A stretch of DNA of 64,000 nucleotides from Kalmanozyma brasiliensis GHG001. Taxonomy: Eukaryota; Basidiomycota; Ustilaginomycetes; Ustilaginales. Shown here in pieces: positions 11,201 through 22,550 of the stretch. The notes below the pieces were generated by a model. It made no database searches. It was given only the letters and a program-made list of their open reading frames with translations, and was not told the DNA's origin. Both the position numbers and the translations under genes were made by a program. Position 1 is the stretch's first letter; each line of letters begins with the position of its first letter. The stretch covers positions 930,802-994,801 of the forward strand of contig NW_015961970.1 of assembly GCF_000497045.1 (NCBI RefSeq), written 5' to 3'.

Positions 11201-14200
11201 AAGTAAGCCGATTCCGACGGCGGCTGAAGAAAGTGGAAAAGTCTCGCATCTCTGAGCGGTTACCACTCGCTTTCTAACGCTCGTTGGATACGAAGAAGCC
11301 ACACTTTGGCTCGACTCGCTTGCGATAAGGGGTCTTCGACATCGGATTGTCTGGCAAACAAAGATGACCATCCCAAACGTGTCACATTGCGGTATCAGAG
11401 CCGACACCGACAGCACGATCGAGGGAGATCAAGTTCTGCACGCCGAGGCAAGAGACTGCCTTTGCAGGAGGTCAGCATGAGACATTCGATCCATCGTCGC
11501 AGAAAGAAGAAACGGATGCACAGCGGCAGATCTGAACGAACCATCGACGCTGTCGCGGAATATCCCGGACACGTCATCCTACGCTGGAATGATGAAGGCC
11601 ATGAAGAGACAGCAAGGCGACAGCGACACTAGCGCTGGGGGCAAGATCGGATGCCGGACGATACACGATGCTGCACGACACTGAAGGGCGAGGCAGGTGA
11701 AAAGCCGCGTGGTAAATCTGGCATTGCGATCTCAAAGCCGGTCAGGACTCACAACCTATCTCACAACGGAGACGCCCAGCCGCATCGCGCATCGGTGACG
11801 AAGACGAACGTGGGCCATGGTGCAATTGTGCCAAGGAAAGCTCCAACGGGGTATGGTAAGCTGAGAGAGATAGAGTCTCACCGGCGATGCACGCGGTTGG
11901 AACCTGCACGAATTGTTTTGCCGAGGTGTCGAGTCTACCGGAGCCGAGCTGCGTGGAAGAGGAGGCGGACCAACGTGGCAAAAAGCCGTAGGGCAACCGC
12001 CTCAGAAGAAGAGAAAGGGTTCAGGTCAGGGTTCACAGAAGACGAGAAGGAACATGAAAGTCGGAGCGACGCTTTCTAAGGCTTTGCGAGCGCTGTCTCT
12101 CCCAGATGACAGTTTGCTCGATGAGTGATCCTCGAATCGACGGGCGGAGCTGCAAAAAATGGAAATTTGTGGCTTGGGAAGTGAAAATTAACAGGGAAGA
12201 GCGTGCAGGACAAGAAGAACCACATGGCTCAACTCAGCCAGCATAATGTCTGCGGGAAAACAGTTTTGTCTACGACGTCGAGGCAAAGCAGGAACCAAGC
12301 TCCGACACGATCCCACATCCAGCTTTTGCAAATTTGCTACTCCGTCGATCTTATTCCGAGGGAAACCGATGAGACACGATCACTTCCACGCCGGAATGCC
12401 ATCCATGCCCCGACACCCCTTCGGTACATCGCTGCGTGAATGCCGAGCCAATGTTCTGTGAAGAGATGAAATCATCAAGGCGGCAATATGCGAGTGGATT
12501 CCTAGCTGGTTTCGATCTCCGGCCACATGACCTTCCCAAGTTGAGCTGACGGCTGAGCCAAAGATTCGTCTGCGAGATCTCACCGACGTCGGCTTGGACA
12601 GACTTGATGTGTTGAAAGCGAGGCTGTTTGTCGGCGTCCTTGGCAAGCTGGTCGTTTCTGCGCGCGCTGAAGCTTGCTCACTACACCTCGCCACGATCAC
12701 AGAGCCAAAGGAAATCACGACTCGCGGGCAGTGGCAACGTTTTCCCGCATTCATGCCTCTGAAAGTCGTGATCAGATACGATTGGCTGAGCACATCATAC
12801 TGGTCCGGCGCGAGAAAAGTGACGGAATCGCGCACAAGCGAACTCTCATGCAGTCATGCTGCGTGGTTTGCAGGATGAGAAACATGAAAGTCCAGGCTGC
12901 GAGGTTCGAATGCAAGTGATGCTCGGTCCTGATTGGTCGTACTGAGCGAGAGTGCGTGAAGATCTATAGTGTCATGCCTCGTGGCGATAACGTGGCGAGC
13001 AGGAGGGGGATCAGCAAGCAGAGCGTGGCAAATGCACGCGTGGTCATCAATTCGAGGCTAGACCCTTTTCTGCCAAGATTCACAGACCCTGCCCTGTCAC
13101 GACGACGGGGCCACACCGAGCCGATCCGATACCGCGCCGCGCTGGCTCGTTTCAACTGGCCGTCTGCCACGGTGCTTTGTCTGGCCGGCGTCCGAGCATG
13201 TGAGGCTGGACGCCGGGCGATAGCGTGAAAGGCTCTATTTCAAGCTACAACTCCCTGACCGGCTCATCGAGGGCCTCGTTGCTGTAATGAACCCACGTTC
13301 CTGGGAATGCGGGCAAGGAGAGGTAGACGAAGTGCTGGGCCTTCAACAATGTCGCTTCCAGGTCCGTGTTTGTTCCAGATTCACGGACGATGGCCTCGAC
13401 CATGCATGCAAGGACGATGTTCAGTTCCTGGAAACCGTAACAAGAGCAAGCTCTTCATTAGGATCCAGATCCCTGGTGCGCGAAATCTTTCTCACAGGCT
13501 TTCCGAAAGGAGATAGAGTTGAGACGGCTTCTGAATGTGGTGCAACTCAGATGGCGGCGCTTGATTCCATTCGACTAGCTTCGATTCGTATGACGAGGTC
13601 AGCGGCGGAGACGACGAGCGCGTAGAGATAAGTCTGATAACAGGCAGACTTGTGAAACGATCTGCCTGATCGTCTCGCGCGCCTATGACCTCGCTTTCTC
13701 GTGAAGCAATCGAAGCTGCCATAAGCAGATTGTGGAGAATGCCTTTGTGTAGTCTCTCGTCGAGGCTGTCTAGCTCATGCCCCTGGACGAAGCGAGACGA
13801 CGCCCAGCATGCAACACGCGTTGTTTGTCGGTCGATGGCACGTTCTGGTGACCAGGGTTCGGTGGCAAACTGAGAGATAGCCAAGAGATTCAGGCGCACG
13901 GCGACTAGGCTGAGTTTGAAGAGAGAGCGGATCTTGAACTCGAGATGTCCGTCTTCCGGTCTGAAAAGTATGGGAAAATTCAATCTGCTCGCACCACGGA
14001 TCCGGTACGCTGTAAGCTCTACAAACAAGAACACGGCCGTGTGAGTGGCAGTCATGCGCATCTCGACGCCACAGCTGGCGATGAAGATGGTCTGAGCGGT
14101 CCGAGGAACGATCACGATCTACTGTTGTTCGGCTAGAGAGGATTGACAGGGTTCACAGCATCCTGAATGAATTGTTTTGCTTGCGGTTCCGACGGGGATT

Positions 14201-14944
14201 GCTGCGCACACGCCTGATATTGTCGCCTTACCACCATGGCTCAGTCGTGTTCGAGACACAACAGGGCCATTTTCGAGCAATCACAGGCTGTGCGCGTGGG
14301 GCTGCATGTGCGTCTGCCGGATTTCACTCTACGCCATGCACCTCCCGGCCAAGTGCACTACTCTCGGCCCACAGCAGGTGGCGACCTGCATCGTCGTCGC
14401 TTGGGCTCTGTACTGTGGGTGTAAAATAAGTTCGAGCTCAGCACAGGGTCCTTAGCTAGGCACAACTCGAACGCCTTTGGACGAAAGCTTGCTCGGCCCT
14501 GCCATGGCCGATCCGCCGAGCTCCCTCTGCTCTTTTCGAGATGGCAATTGTCTCAATGTCGACTTGCACACCCATTCTTGCACGATCGAGCATGCATGAC
14601 CAGGGAAGCCATGATGCCTCGTCAACGACAAAGAATTGACTGATAATGTCAACGTACATCGTACGATACCAGACGGTAGCATGTGTGCACGTCGCTTTTG
14701 AAAGGCATGCGAGCTTAGGAAGCGAGCGGTGAAAACAAAGCTCGGCTCCACATCTTTGCAGCCTGCGTGCTAACGGTCAAGCTCGTTCCACGGTAAGGCC
14801 TACAGAATCAAGCTTAAGCGAGTGGCGGTCGAGGTACAGTAGAGTCTTTCGTCTCTGGTCGCCTTATTGTGCTCTGAAGCAAGACAAATTCGAGCCCCGA
14901 TCGCCCATCGCGAGCAGGGACAGGCTTGCAAGCAGGGAGGAGTG

Positions 14945-14963
14945 CTAATTAAGGGTTAATTAG
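14945..14963. repeat. Perfect AT-rich inverted repeat, 8+3+8
   Basis: CTAATTAA-GGG-TTAATTAG, two perfect 8-base arms around a GGG spacer. It lies in the middle of the gene-poor region. It could be a homeodomain-type binding site (TAATTA core) or chance. Confidence 0.6.
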
Positions 14964-16482
14964 AGCTCTGTTGGCCGAGGACTGAGCCTTTTCTTCCAGG
15001 TGCCCGGCCGCTTCTCGACTTTCATCACTCTCAGACCTGGGGCGCTTCCCATCGAAAGGAGCTGAACGAGCAATTCAGCTCATTGATGTCCATTGTGCTG
15101 CGTAGATTGATACGTTGATTGCACTTTGACCCATCATTGTGAGATCGGTGGCCTGGGAACCCAAGAGATAGAGACCCGACCTGGCTCGAAATGCAAGATC
15201 GCGACCCGGAGTTCGGCAAGGATTCTCGCGAGGGCGCTATGTGTGGGTTTTGATCAAGAGCAGCTCGGCTATATTTTGAGGCAACCGCATCTAGCTGTAG
15301 CGAAGTATAACATGGCCTGATTGTCGACCGTGGCTCGCATGCTGCAAGTGAAGCTTCACATCATACTTATCTGTCAAGATACCAGCTAGTGCCATCTCGG
15401 TTGCTGTGGACGAGTAGCGTCGATCTTCACGGCAGTGGACGATGAGATCACGATATGGAACAAGAGCCAAGAGCGCCTCGTTTGGGCGTCCTTGATACTG
15501 AACCCCCTTTCGGCACCGAACATGTACCCTGCAGAGAGGCTCGTTGAGCCCCACTGAAGCTGGTCTCGGCTGGCATATGATCTAAGCGTGGCCGCTCGTG
15601 AATGACCATACTAGCTGAAAGCAGGTGACCGAGCGTGAACGGATTGCATCATAAGCAAACTCCACGCCGAGTCCGTCACTGAACGTGCAACAGTATCGAT
15701 CGTCAGGAGGCCGCCTTACCGACCCATGATCAACGCCAGGGTCTAAGTAATGAAATGAAAGAAGCCGACAGGGTGCATCATGGAAGTATCGACCGTAACT
15801 ATGAGCGAGCGGAGCTCCTCTGGCAGCTCTCTCTGCAAAAATCTGTCAGCGGGCGCTGCCGTACTCGATCCATCGTGACCGCGCCAAATTGATATCAGTG
15901 TGTCTGCTAAACGAGATTTGGTGGGTCTCGAGCCATTTTGAGGAGTCACATGCGGAGCTGCGGGTCAAGTTGTAGCGAAGGGCATATCGTCTCTGAACAA
16001 TGTGATGAGGGATCCAGCCTCGACGCAAGTCTTGCTATTTTGAGAGGGTGGAAATTCGGTAGTGGACCGTGGCCACGCACGCTAGTGCCACATGTGGGCG
16101 GTGGCTTTGCAGATCAACAGCGCCTGCTGGGCTATCGACGGTGCCACACTGTTCCTGCACGTGTGATCGCACATCGCTGGACCTCTTCACAGCCGTGTGT
16201 CCATCGAATCGCGAGCTTTTGTCCCGCTTTGCTCTGATGTGAGCTATCACACAACATGAACGTGGCTCGTTGCCGTTCCGAGCCGACTGTTGAGTTGGTG
16301 CAAGACACAGAACGAGAGGCTAACCGAGCAAAAAGGGCGGATGGACTCCGCCCAGACCCAGATGGTGGAGCGTGAGCACAGGAGGGAAAACCCATCAACG
16401 AGCACCAAGCACCCAGATGCAGGCTTTGAGATCGCCTTACCCTGGTGCTGGCAGGCGAATTTGATCAACGCCATCGCTTCTC

Positions 16483-16498
16483 CTCTCTCTCTCTCTCT
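16483..16498. repeat. (CT)8 microsatellite
   Basis: Eight CT units inside a longer pyrimidine tract on the plus strand. A second CT-rich tract, interrupted by TTT, runs 17241-17261. Confidence 0.8.
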
Positions 16499-17355
16499 TT
16501 CGCTCGCTCTCGCTTTCATTTCTACATGAATTAATAATTTTAGGAAATTGGATTTGCAAAGGGTCTTGCCTGTCTTGAGGCATGGGAAGATTCTTCTTGG
16601 TCGCCTTGTGCTGCTGCCGCTATCAAGAAGAAGTGGTGTTGGCCGAAACAGAAAGGTCGTCGTCTTATTCGCTTCTCCCTGCCCTCGCTTCAGCCTTCTC
16701 GTCTAGTGTATGCTCTGGAGAGCCGACCTACAGTAGATGTGCAAGACCATACCTCGCTTGATCTCGTGTTTCCCTCCTGCGACCAAGCCGCTTTGGGCTT
16801 AGATCGGTTCGGCTCTCGTCTTGACCGTCTCGTCTCGTCGTACACCGGCATCGGCCAACCGTGACCAGAGTAAGCTTTGGGTCTAGCGGTAACTTGAACC
16901 ATATCCCGTTGCGCGAATGCGTCGTACAATGAGGTTTCGAGCACAAGGTTGGCACACATAGGTCAGACATCGATTCTCGAATTACCATGGCTCATGAGAC
17001 ACGCTACGTAAGGCCTGAGCGTGGAGCAAGGGCAGACAGGGACGATAAGCCGCTGCCCTGACGAAAGAAAAAAGAGTGGCGCCTCACTAGCGTGGAAAAA
17101 AGCATGAATGCCCCCGTCAGTGTGGCCTGGTGCCGAGCTGAGTTTGGCGGTGCATCCGGGCGACGGCTCTAAGTTTTGCCTTGGCTGTCGGTGCATCCAG
17201 GTGCCTGCCAATCGCATAAACGGAGCTTGAAACCGTCGCCCTCTCTCTTTCTCTCTCTCTCACACGCGTCCCTCCTCTGCGCTGTCACACCTGCCAGAGC
17301 ATCCTGCAGCATGTGACTGTCAACCTTCGCACTTGACCGATTTCACCGCTCTTGG

Positions 17356-17370
17356 CTGCTGCTGCTGCTG
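17356..17370. repeat. (CTG)5 microsatellite
   Basis: Five CTG units followed by an imperfect unit, about 730 bases upstream of the transcription factor start. Confidence 0.75.
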
Positions 17371-17796
17371 CTTCTGCCGGTGCCGCCTTGTCTCTGTCAC
17401 CAGAACCGCGTAAAGCGACACTTTTTTCCCATGGCCCTTTTGTCGCTCTATCTCTCCTTTCCTCTCTCTGCACAGACAGACGAGAAGCCCAAAGCCCCCT
17501 CCAGACTCAGTTCGGAAAACCCTGAGCGGAGCCTAGGAAAAAGAAGAGCATTGTTCCGTTCCTTCATGATTGATCTTCTCATTCCAGCAGTGCCCAAAGA
17601 TACCACTCCGAATCACCCCAGGGTCCTCCTGCTTCCTGCCGAATCTTGCGCTGCGAACTTTCCAGACTCAGAGAGGACCGACGAGTTCTATTAGCAATTT
17701 GTCGTCGGTGTTCGCTCGCTTGCTCGTCCGCTGTTCTTGATTGCCCCTACTCAGCCGCAGAGATAGGGCTCAATCCGCCCATCATAGCAAGCTTTG

Positions 17797-17802
17797 TATA
17801 TA
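17797..17802 (+). promoter_or_regulatory. TATA-like element upstream of the Zn2Cys6 gene
   Basis: TATATA about 300 bases before the ATG at 18104, followed by a long C/T-rich leader. Position and strand fit a core promoter, but no transcription start can be read directly. Confidence 0.35.
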
Positions 17803-18103
17803 GGCTAGTGCCCTCCGCCAGAAGCCCCGTACACCCAGTCCCTTCTCCACCTTGACTTGTCCCTCCTCCTTGTTGCACATCGCCATCATCCACGTCGTCG
17901 ACTCAGCACTGCCTTCTCCATCAGCTTCACGTCGTCTGCTACTAGACGCCTCCATTCGTCGCGATCACGACATAGCGCCTCCAACACCAGTCTCAGCAGC
18001 TTCGACCGAGCGCATTCAGCCAACCCAAACCCCCTTGGCATGCAATAGCTGCTTCGACATCTTTTCCCCACCTATACCCTTCACCTCGTCTGCTTCCGTC
18101 ACA

Positions 18104-19928
18104 ATGGTCTCGCCATACGACCCCACCAACCCTTCGCGGCCCGTGCTCGCACGCAAGCGCACCTCCGATAAGACAGCATCCGAGGAGCCCGCCATCGACG
18201 CCGACTCGCCCACCGACAGCCTCGATGGCAAGGGCAAGACGCGCGCGCGCATCAACATGGCCTGCATCCACTGTCGTCACAGGTGAGTCCCTTCCCCTTT
18301 CGTCACACTTCTTTACATCACAATCTTCCTCTTCAAGCTGAGCCTTCTTACTGACATCTTCACTCGTTCGTTTTTGCAGGAAAATCAAGTGCGATGGAGC
18401 GCAACCCTCGTGCGCAACATGCACGCGCCTTCGTCGCGAGTGCGAGTACGAACCCGTGACCGAGTACGAGAACCTCATGTCTCGGGAGCGCAAGCGTCGC
18501 AACAAGGAGAAGAAGGCGGTTCGCATGGCCTCGCTGGGCATCTTTGCGGGTCAATCTCCTCTCTCTATGCTGCATCCCTCTACCTCATTGGGGCTACCAT
18601 CGGCGCCGTTGGCGCACTACGCCGACCCATCGCAACCGCAGCCGCTGTTCGTCTCGATACCCGATGCGTCGGTTGAGTCGCAGTTCGGACCGAGGCGGCG
18701 GAGGGGGATCAGCGAGACCGAGGCCGTGGGCATGTCGAGTCGGTTGGGGCCCTTGTCGCCGATGGTGCCGGACGCATTCCAGCAAGCGAGCGTCTCGCAA
18801 CCCCCGACACCAGCACAGACGTATCGGTTCTACCAGAGCCTCGCATCTTCGCCGGTGATGCCGCTGCACACGGGTCCGACTGGCTTCTTCCCTGCGCCGT
18901 TGAGTGCGCCGTTGATGCCACACGCCAACTCGGGTCCTTTCTTTGCGTTCTCACCGCAACAGACGATGATGCAGCCGCAGCTGGTGGATCTCGCTGGGCT
19001 GAGCGCGTCCGCTTCGGTCCCCATGCTCCCTACCGGCGGCAGGGCGAGTGCTACGGACGCAGACCTCAACTTGGGCCTTGTGGATATGGCAGACGTGCCT
19101 ACTGTGGTCCCTACTTCGGCGCACGTGAGGCCGATCGACCTGCCCGCACCGCACGGCCACTTTGATTTCGCCAGCATCCCCTTCCCTACCGCGTCGACGT
19201 TTGCGCTTGAGCTGCCGATGGCAAGCCTGCGCAGGCGAAGTTCGATCCACCTGCCGGTGGGCACCGCTGACGCCTTCCGCCGGCCGAGTGTGGCCGAGCT
19301 GGCTGCGGCGGGGTTGATGCAGCGCGTCGTGGAGCGACGCGCAGCGGGTGGTATCAAGGAGGCCACCGACGAGCTGACCGAGGACTCGACGGGCATTCTG
19401 GCCTGGAACGCACATGTTCAGTCCCAGTTGCCGGCAGGCATGGCGAGCTGGTCTGGCTTCCAGGCTCCTGCTGCGGTAGGCGGAGAGACGCCCAGCTACC
19501 CCGGTAGCGCCGACTATGCGTTTACCGTCCCCACCGACAGCCGCAGCAACTCGGATGGAATGTTGACCCTCGGCCCCCTCTCGCCGCCCCCAGCGCTCAA
19601 GCTCGAGGCCGACGAAGTGACCACCACCTCCAGCGTTTCCAGCACCGTCGACACCGGCAACGTCAATCTGTCCTACTTCACCGTCACCGAGGACACCAAG
19701 CCTACACGGGAGGTCTCGCCGTTCGCCCTCTCCCCCAGCTCCGGCAACAGCAGCAACGGAAACCAGAGCTCGCTGCTCTCCCAGGACGCTTGGGGCCCTG
19801 AACCCCCATTGCTTAGTCCCGTCAGCGAACTCAACAGCAATTTTCACAGCTTCGCCGTCTTTCACCCTCAGGATAAGTCGGACGACTTCACAGGGTCGCT
19901 CGCTTCCGCGTTCAACTCCACCTTCTAG
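18104..19928 (+). CDS. Zn2Cys6 (Gal4-type) transcription factor
   Basis: Fungal binuclear-zinc-cluster DNA-binding regulator, nuclear. Two exons, 18104-18282 and 18380-19928, encode 575 residues. The 97-nt intron (donor GTGAGT, acceptor TTGCAG) falls inside the zinc cluster. After splicing, the motif reads ACIHCRHRKIKCDG..SCATCTRLRRECEYEP, which is C-x2-C-x6-C-x5-C-x2-C-x6-C at about 54-82. It is followed by a basic region (RERKRRNKEKK) that may be the linker or a nuclear localisation signal. The remaining 470 residues are Ser/Pro/Ala-rich with acidic patches near the C-terminus. No fungal-specific middle homology domain is evident. The frame is open upstream to about 17852, but ATG 18104 has the better context (acaATGG). 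The target pathway is unknown; no metabolic cluster is adjacent. It converges on the CH-like gene 139 bases away. Confidence 0.88.
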
Positions 19929-20067
19929 TATACCTCACGTTTAATTGCCCAAGGCTAGCATATGTATTTTTAGTTTACCGTCATGGGTCAGTGTCAATGG
20001 ACAGTCCTTCAGAGGCTTCAGAGCGAGTGTGTGGGTGACGAGATCATTGAGAGAGACTGTGGGGTGT

Positions 20068-22356
20068 TTACATGGGTGACTGTTCGGCAGCGACAGCGTC
20101 GATCCATGCGTGGATCAGCTTGGTGAGCATCTCCTGCCAGCCGGCGTCGTGGCGTGCTACTCTGACTGGGTCAAAGTCGATCGTTCGAGAGCTGGACTTT
20201 GAGATGTCGGATGAAATGTGGGATTCCGAGGCGACTCTCCGGCCGTGGAGGTTGAGCTTTCCCAGGCCGAGGTTGCCGTAGGTGGGGGCGGCTGCGACAG
20301 GTCTGACCGCGGCACGGGTGGCGGTTGTCTGGATGGCGTAGCGTAGCTTCAGGGCGGCTGCCCACACGCGTAGATTCTCGGTCTTGCGGAACGTCCATCC
20401 CGGTCGACTGGCACGGTGCTCCCCTTCCTCTGCACCTGTCTGGGGAGTGCCCCCCTTTGAAATTGAAGCACCCTCACTCGGGCTGTTGCGGCTAGCTCGT
20501 GTCTGGAACTTGGTCGCTTCGGCCTCTTGGGCTTCTTTTGCCCGAAGAGTCTCCTTTTCGAGCAAAGCAGTTTCCTCTGCCTCCAAGTCGTGCATCTCGC
20601 GGGCTGAGATGTAGCCCCATGGCTTGTCGGACCGGCGAACTTCTTCGTTGAAGACCCGACATAGCACGTAGCCGTCGGAGAGTAAGGCAAGAAGCTTCTC
20701 TGGATCGCCTGCAGCATCACGGAAACGTTCCAGTCGCTGCAGAGGTTCCAAGCCACAACCTTCGCAGTGGTCGATGAGAAAGCTGGACAAGCGCTCGGCT
20801 GATCCGGTCGGTAACGCAGTCCAGCCGTAAGCTGATGGAGACGAACCCAGCGTGTCACTTGGGTTGATAGAGATCTGCGGCCTCGACATCTCTGTCGAAG
20901 TCATCTCGTCCTGCGTGCTTCCATTTGCAGTGCTGGGCAGCCGGCGCTGTTCCTGAGCAGAAATCGTCAACGTCGACAAGACCGAATTGACAGTGACCAA
21001 ATAATCTTGCAGAGTCGTTCGCTCAGCCGCCAAGTCTGACAGCTGCAAGTCGGAGCGATACAAGTATCCGGTTGCTGGTATGGTTTTGACAAGCATTGTG
21101 ACACTCGACGCATCGGGATCGGCGTTCGGGGCTGCTTCTGAGCCGTCTGGATCCGCTGCTGTGTGTAAAGCCTCGCATTCACCTTCATTGCCGCTGATGC
21201 TCTCCGTTCGATATCTGATCTCCATCTCTTTGAGCCCCGAGAGTACCTCGAGCGCTGCTTTGCGAATGGTGCCCAGGTGGTCGGTGTCTAGCTCACCTGA
21301 TTGGCTCGATGTACGCTTCGGTAAGGGCTGCACGGGCGTGTTCGAGCTCTGTTGGGGCGAACCATGGTGGAGGATCTCGCTCGTTCTTGTCGGAACAGGT
21401 GCACCGACTTGACCTGCGCGAGAAACGCCACTGAAGCTGGTCTGTCGGCGGAATAGATCGCGCCCGCTCGGCTCGATAGGCGATGATGTTGGCACTCGCG
21501 ACCGCTGCGGTAGAGCGAGAATGTAGCTACGCACTGACCGAATCGCCTTTGTCGTGACATCGATCAAAGCGAGAAGGTCGATCGAGGTGGATACAGGTAT
21601 TTCTTCGAAGGCATTTGTCTTGAAGCCGCTAGAGAGCATTCGTTTCAGAGTAGTCACCGCTGCGTCCTGTGCCAGCCAGGACTCGAGACCCCAGATGTCC
21701 ATCAAACGAGCAAGGTCGGCGACTAGCAGTTTGCGAAGAGCATCCGCATCTGCCTGCAACGGTTTTGCTAGGTCAAGGTATTTGGGCAAGGTGTAGCTAC
21801 CCGCCTCCGGGCTAGGAGGCAAGCTCAAATGGTCGTCCTCCTCGGGGTCCTCAGTGAATCGAGAGGAGAGGGACTGATCGCGGGAGGAGGCTTCTGATCT
21901 TGTCTCGTCGGACGTACCAGCGCTGGAGGACATCAGTACCTCGCCAGCATGGCCAATCGCTAAGGTCATTGCGCCTTTGGCGAGCGGTCGCTTCCGGCTG
22001 GCGATGCCTTGCTTGGTGTAAAGATGCTGAAGGTAGCCTATGCTTCCTAGAGCCATGATGGAGTTTTTCCTCGCGGCGCTGCGAGAAAAAGGCTTCTGAT
22101 TCGATTGGGCTCTGAGGCTGGCAGAAGGGTAAAACAGAGCTGATCGCTTTGAGCGCAGAACCTTGCCATCGGTGGCAAGTCCATCGCGCTCTTCGTCCGG
22201 ATCGTCGGATGGAAAGGCACGCGAAGCAGTACCCAGCGATGTCTTTGTCGAAGGTCCTGGAGTCGTAGAAGTACTCGTCGGCGAAAGCCTCGAGCTCGTG
22301 GCAGCCTTTCTGATCGGTGCGCGATTCTCTTTGTCGGCTTCTTCTATCTGAGGCAT
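20068..22356 (-). CDS. Large protein with a calponin-homology-like C-terminal domain
   Basis: 762 residues from the ATG at 22356 (MPQIEEADKENRAP). The first 500 residues are Ser/Thr-rich with helical patches (for example KYLDLAKPLQADADALRKLL and EDDHLSLPPSPEAGSYTLPK). A conserved-looking domain at about 510-680 contains LLSDGYVLCRVFNEEVRRSD and, further on, WTFRKTENLRVWAAALKLRY, the hallmark pattern of a CH fold with a charged insertion in the middle. The C-terminus (WQEMLTKLIHAWIDAVA) forms another helix. CH folds usually bind actin or microtubules or serve as scaffolds; here that is inference. The open frame continues 18 codons upstream to a good acceptor at 22411 with a CTAAC branch site, so a further exon (perhaps 22491-22550) or a 5'UTR intron is likely and the true N-terminus may be longer. 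Not assigned to a named protein. Confidence 0.75.
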   Translation of the reverse strand: MPQIEEADKENRAPIRKAATSSRLSPTSTSTTPGPSTKTSLGTASRAFPSDDPDEERDGLATDGKVLRSKRSALFYPSASLRAQSNQKPFSRSAARKNSIMALGSIGYLQHLYTKQGIASRKRPLAKGAMTLAIGHAGEVLMSSSAGTSDETRSEASSRDQSLSSRFTEDPEEDDHLSLPPSPEAGSYTLPKYLDLAKPLQADADALRKLLVADLARLMDIWGLESWLAQDAAVTTLKRMLSSGFKTNAFEEIPVSTSIDLLALIDVTTKAIRSVRSYILALPQRSRVPTSSPIEPSGRDLFRRQTSFSGVSRAGQVGAPVPTRTSEILHHGSPQQSSNTPVQPLPKRTSSQSGELDTDHLGTIRKAALEVLSGLKEMEIRYRTESISGNEGECEALHTAADPDGSEAAPNADPDASSVTMLVKTIPATGYLYRSDLQLSDLAAERTTLQDYLVTVNSVLSTLTISAQEQRRLPSTANGSTQDEMTSTEMSRPQISINPSDTLGSSPSAYGWTALPTGSAERLSSFLIDHCEGCGLEPLQRLERFRDAAGDPEKLLALLSDGYVLCRVFNEEVRRSDKPWGYISAREMHDLEAEETALLEKETLRAKEAQEAEATKFQTRASRNSPSEGASISKGGTPQTGAEEGEHRASRPGWTFRKTENLRVWAAALKLRYAIQTTATRAAVRPVAAAPTYGNLGLGKLNLHGRRVASESHISSDISKSSSRTIDFDPVRVARHDAGWQEMLTKLIHAWIDAVAAEQSPM

Positions 22357-22410
22357 CGTAGCTGGAGCGGCTGACGGTGGCAGCAGATTCAGCAATCTCG
22401 AGAGTCCCAG

Positions 22411-22490
22411 CTGGATGACGATGGTGGTGATGACGTTAGTATGTCAGTGAGGACAAAGAGAGAGATCATCGGCTCCTCTCCCATTGTCAC
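22411..22490 (-). other. Putative intron at the 5' end of the CH-like gene
   Basis: On the minus strand a CTAAC branch motif (22439-22435) lies 24 bases before a CCAG acceptor ending at 22411. A donor GTGACA at 22490 would join an exon 22550-22491, beginning with ATG and encoding 20 codons (MQPVGGRVCSELAFLSIALR), in phase 0 to the main frame. The acceptor and branch site are strong, the donor is weak, so a 5'UTR intron remains possible. Confidence 0.4.
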
Positions 22491-22550
22491 TCGTAGTGCG
22501 ATGCTGAGGAAGGCCAGCTCCGAGCACACACGGCCCCCCACAGGCTGCAT

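Larger units (their letters stand above)
8263..18103. other. Gene-poor region of almost 10 kb
   Basis: Nearly 10 kb without a gene I can support, in a window where genes are otherwise 0.2-1.8 kb apart. The sequence looks less GC-rich than flanking genes and open frames lack the C/G third-position bias seen elsewhere. The longest frame is on the minus strand at 13492-14115, which has no ATG at its 5' end; its first ATG (14061) gives 189 residues. Other frames of about 130-150 codons are near what chance would give. I saw no reverse transcriptase, transposase or integrase motif, no terminal repeats, no tRNA T-arm and no 5S-like sequence. From about 16480 onward it becomes pyrimidine-rich with CT and CTG microsatellites, probably the upstream region of the transcription factor gene at 18104. 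Confidence 0.6.

Noticed and set aside
11651..12079. 142-codon charged frame in the desert
   Set aside because: Length near chance expectation for the base composition; overlaps the previous frame in another register.
11913..12128. Basic frame ending LSKALRALSLPDDSLLDE in the desert
   Set aside because: The last 25 residues look protein-like, but there is no ATG, no good upstream exon and no codon bias, so it may well be chance.
14168..14218. Cys-rich 16-codon mini-frame (MNCFACGSDGDCCAHA)
   Set aside because: Too short to judge; no signal sequence and no surrounding coding signal.
18951..19865. 304-codon antisense frame opposite the Zn2Cys6 gene
   Set aside because: Gly/Arg-rich shadow with no homology; the sense gene explains the codon bias.
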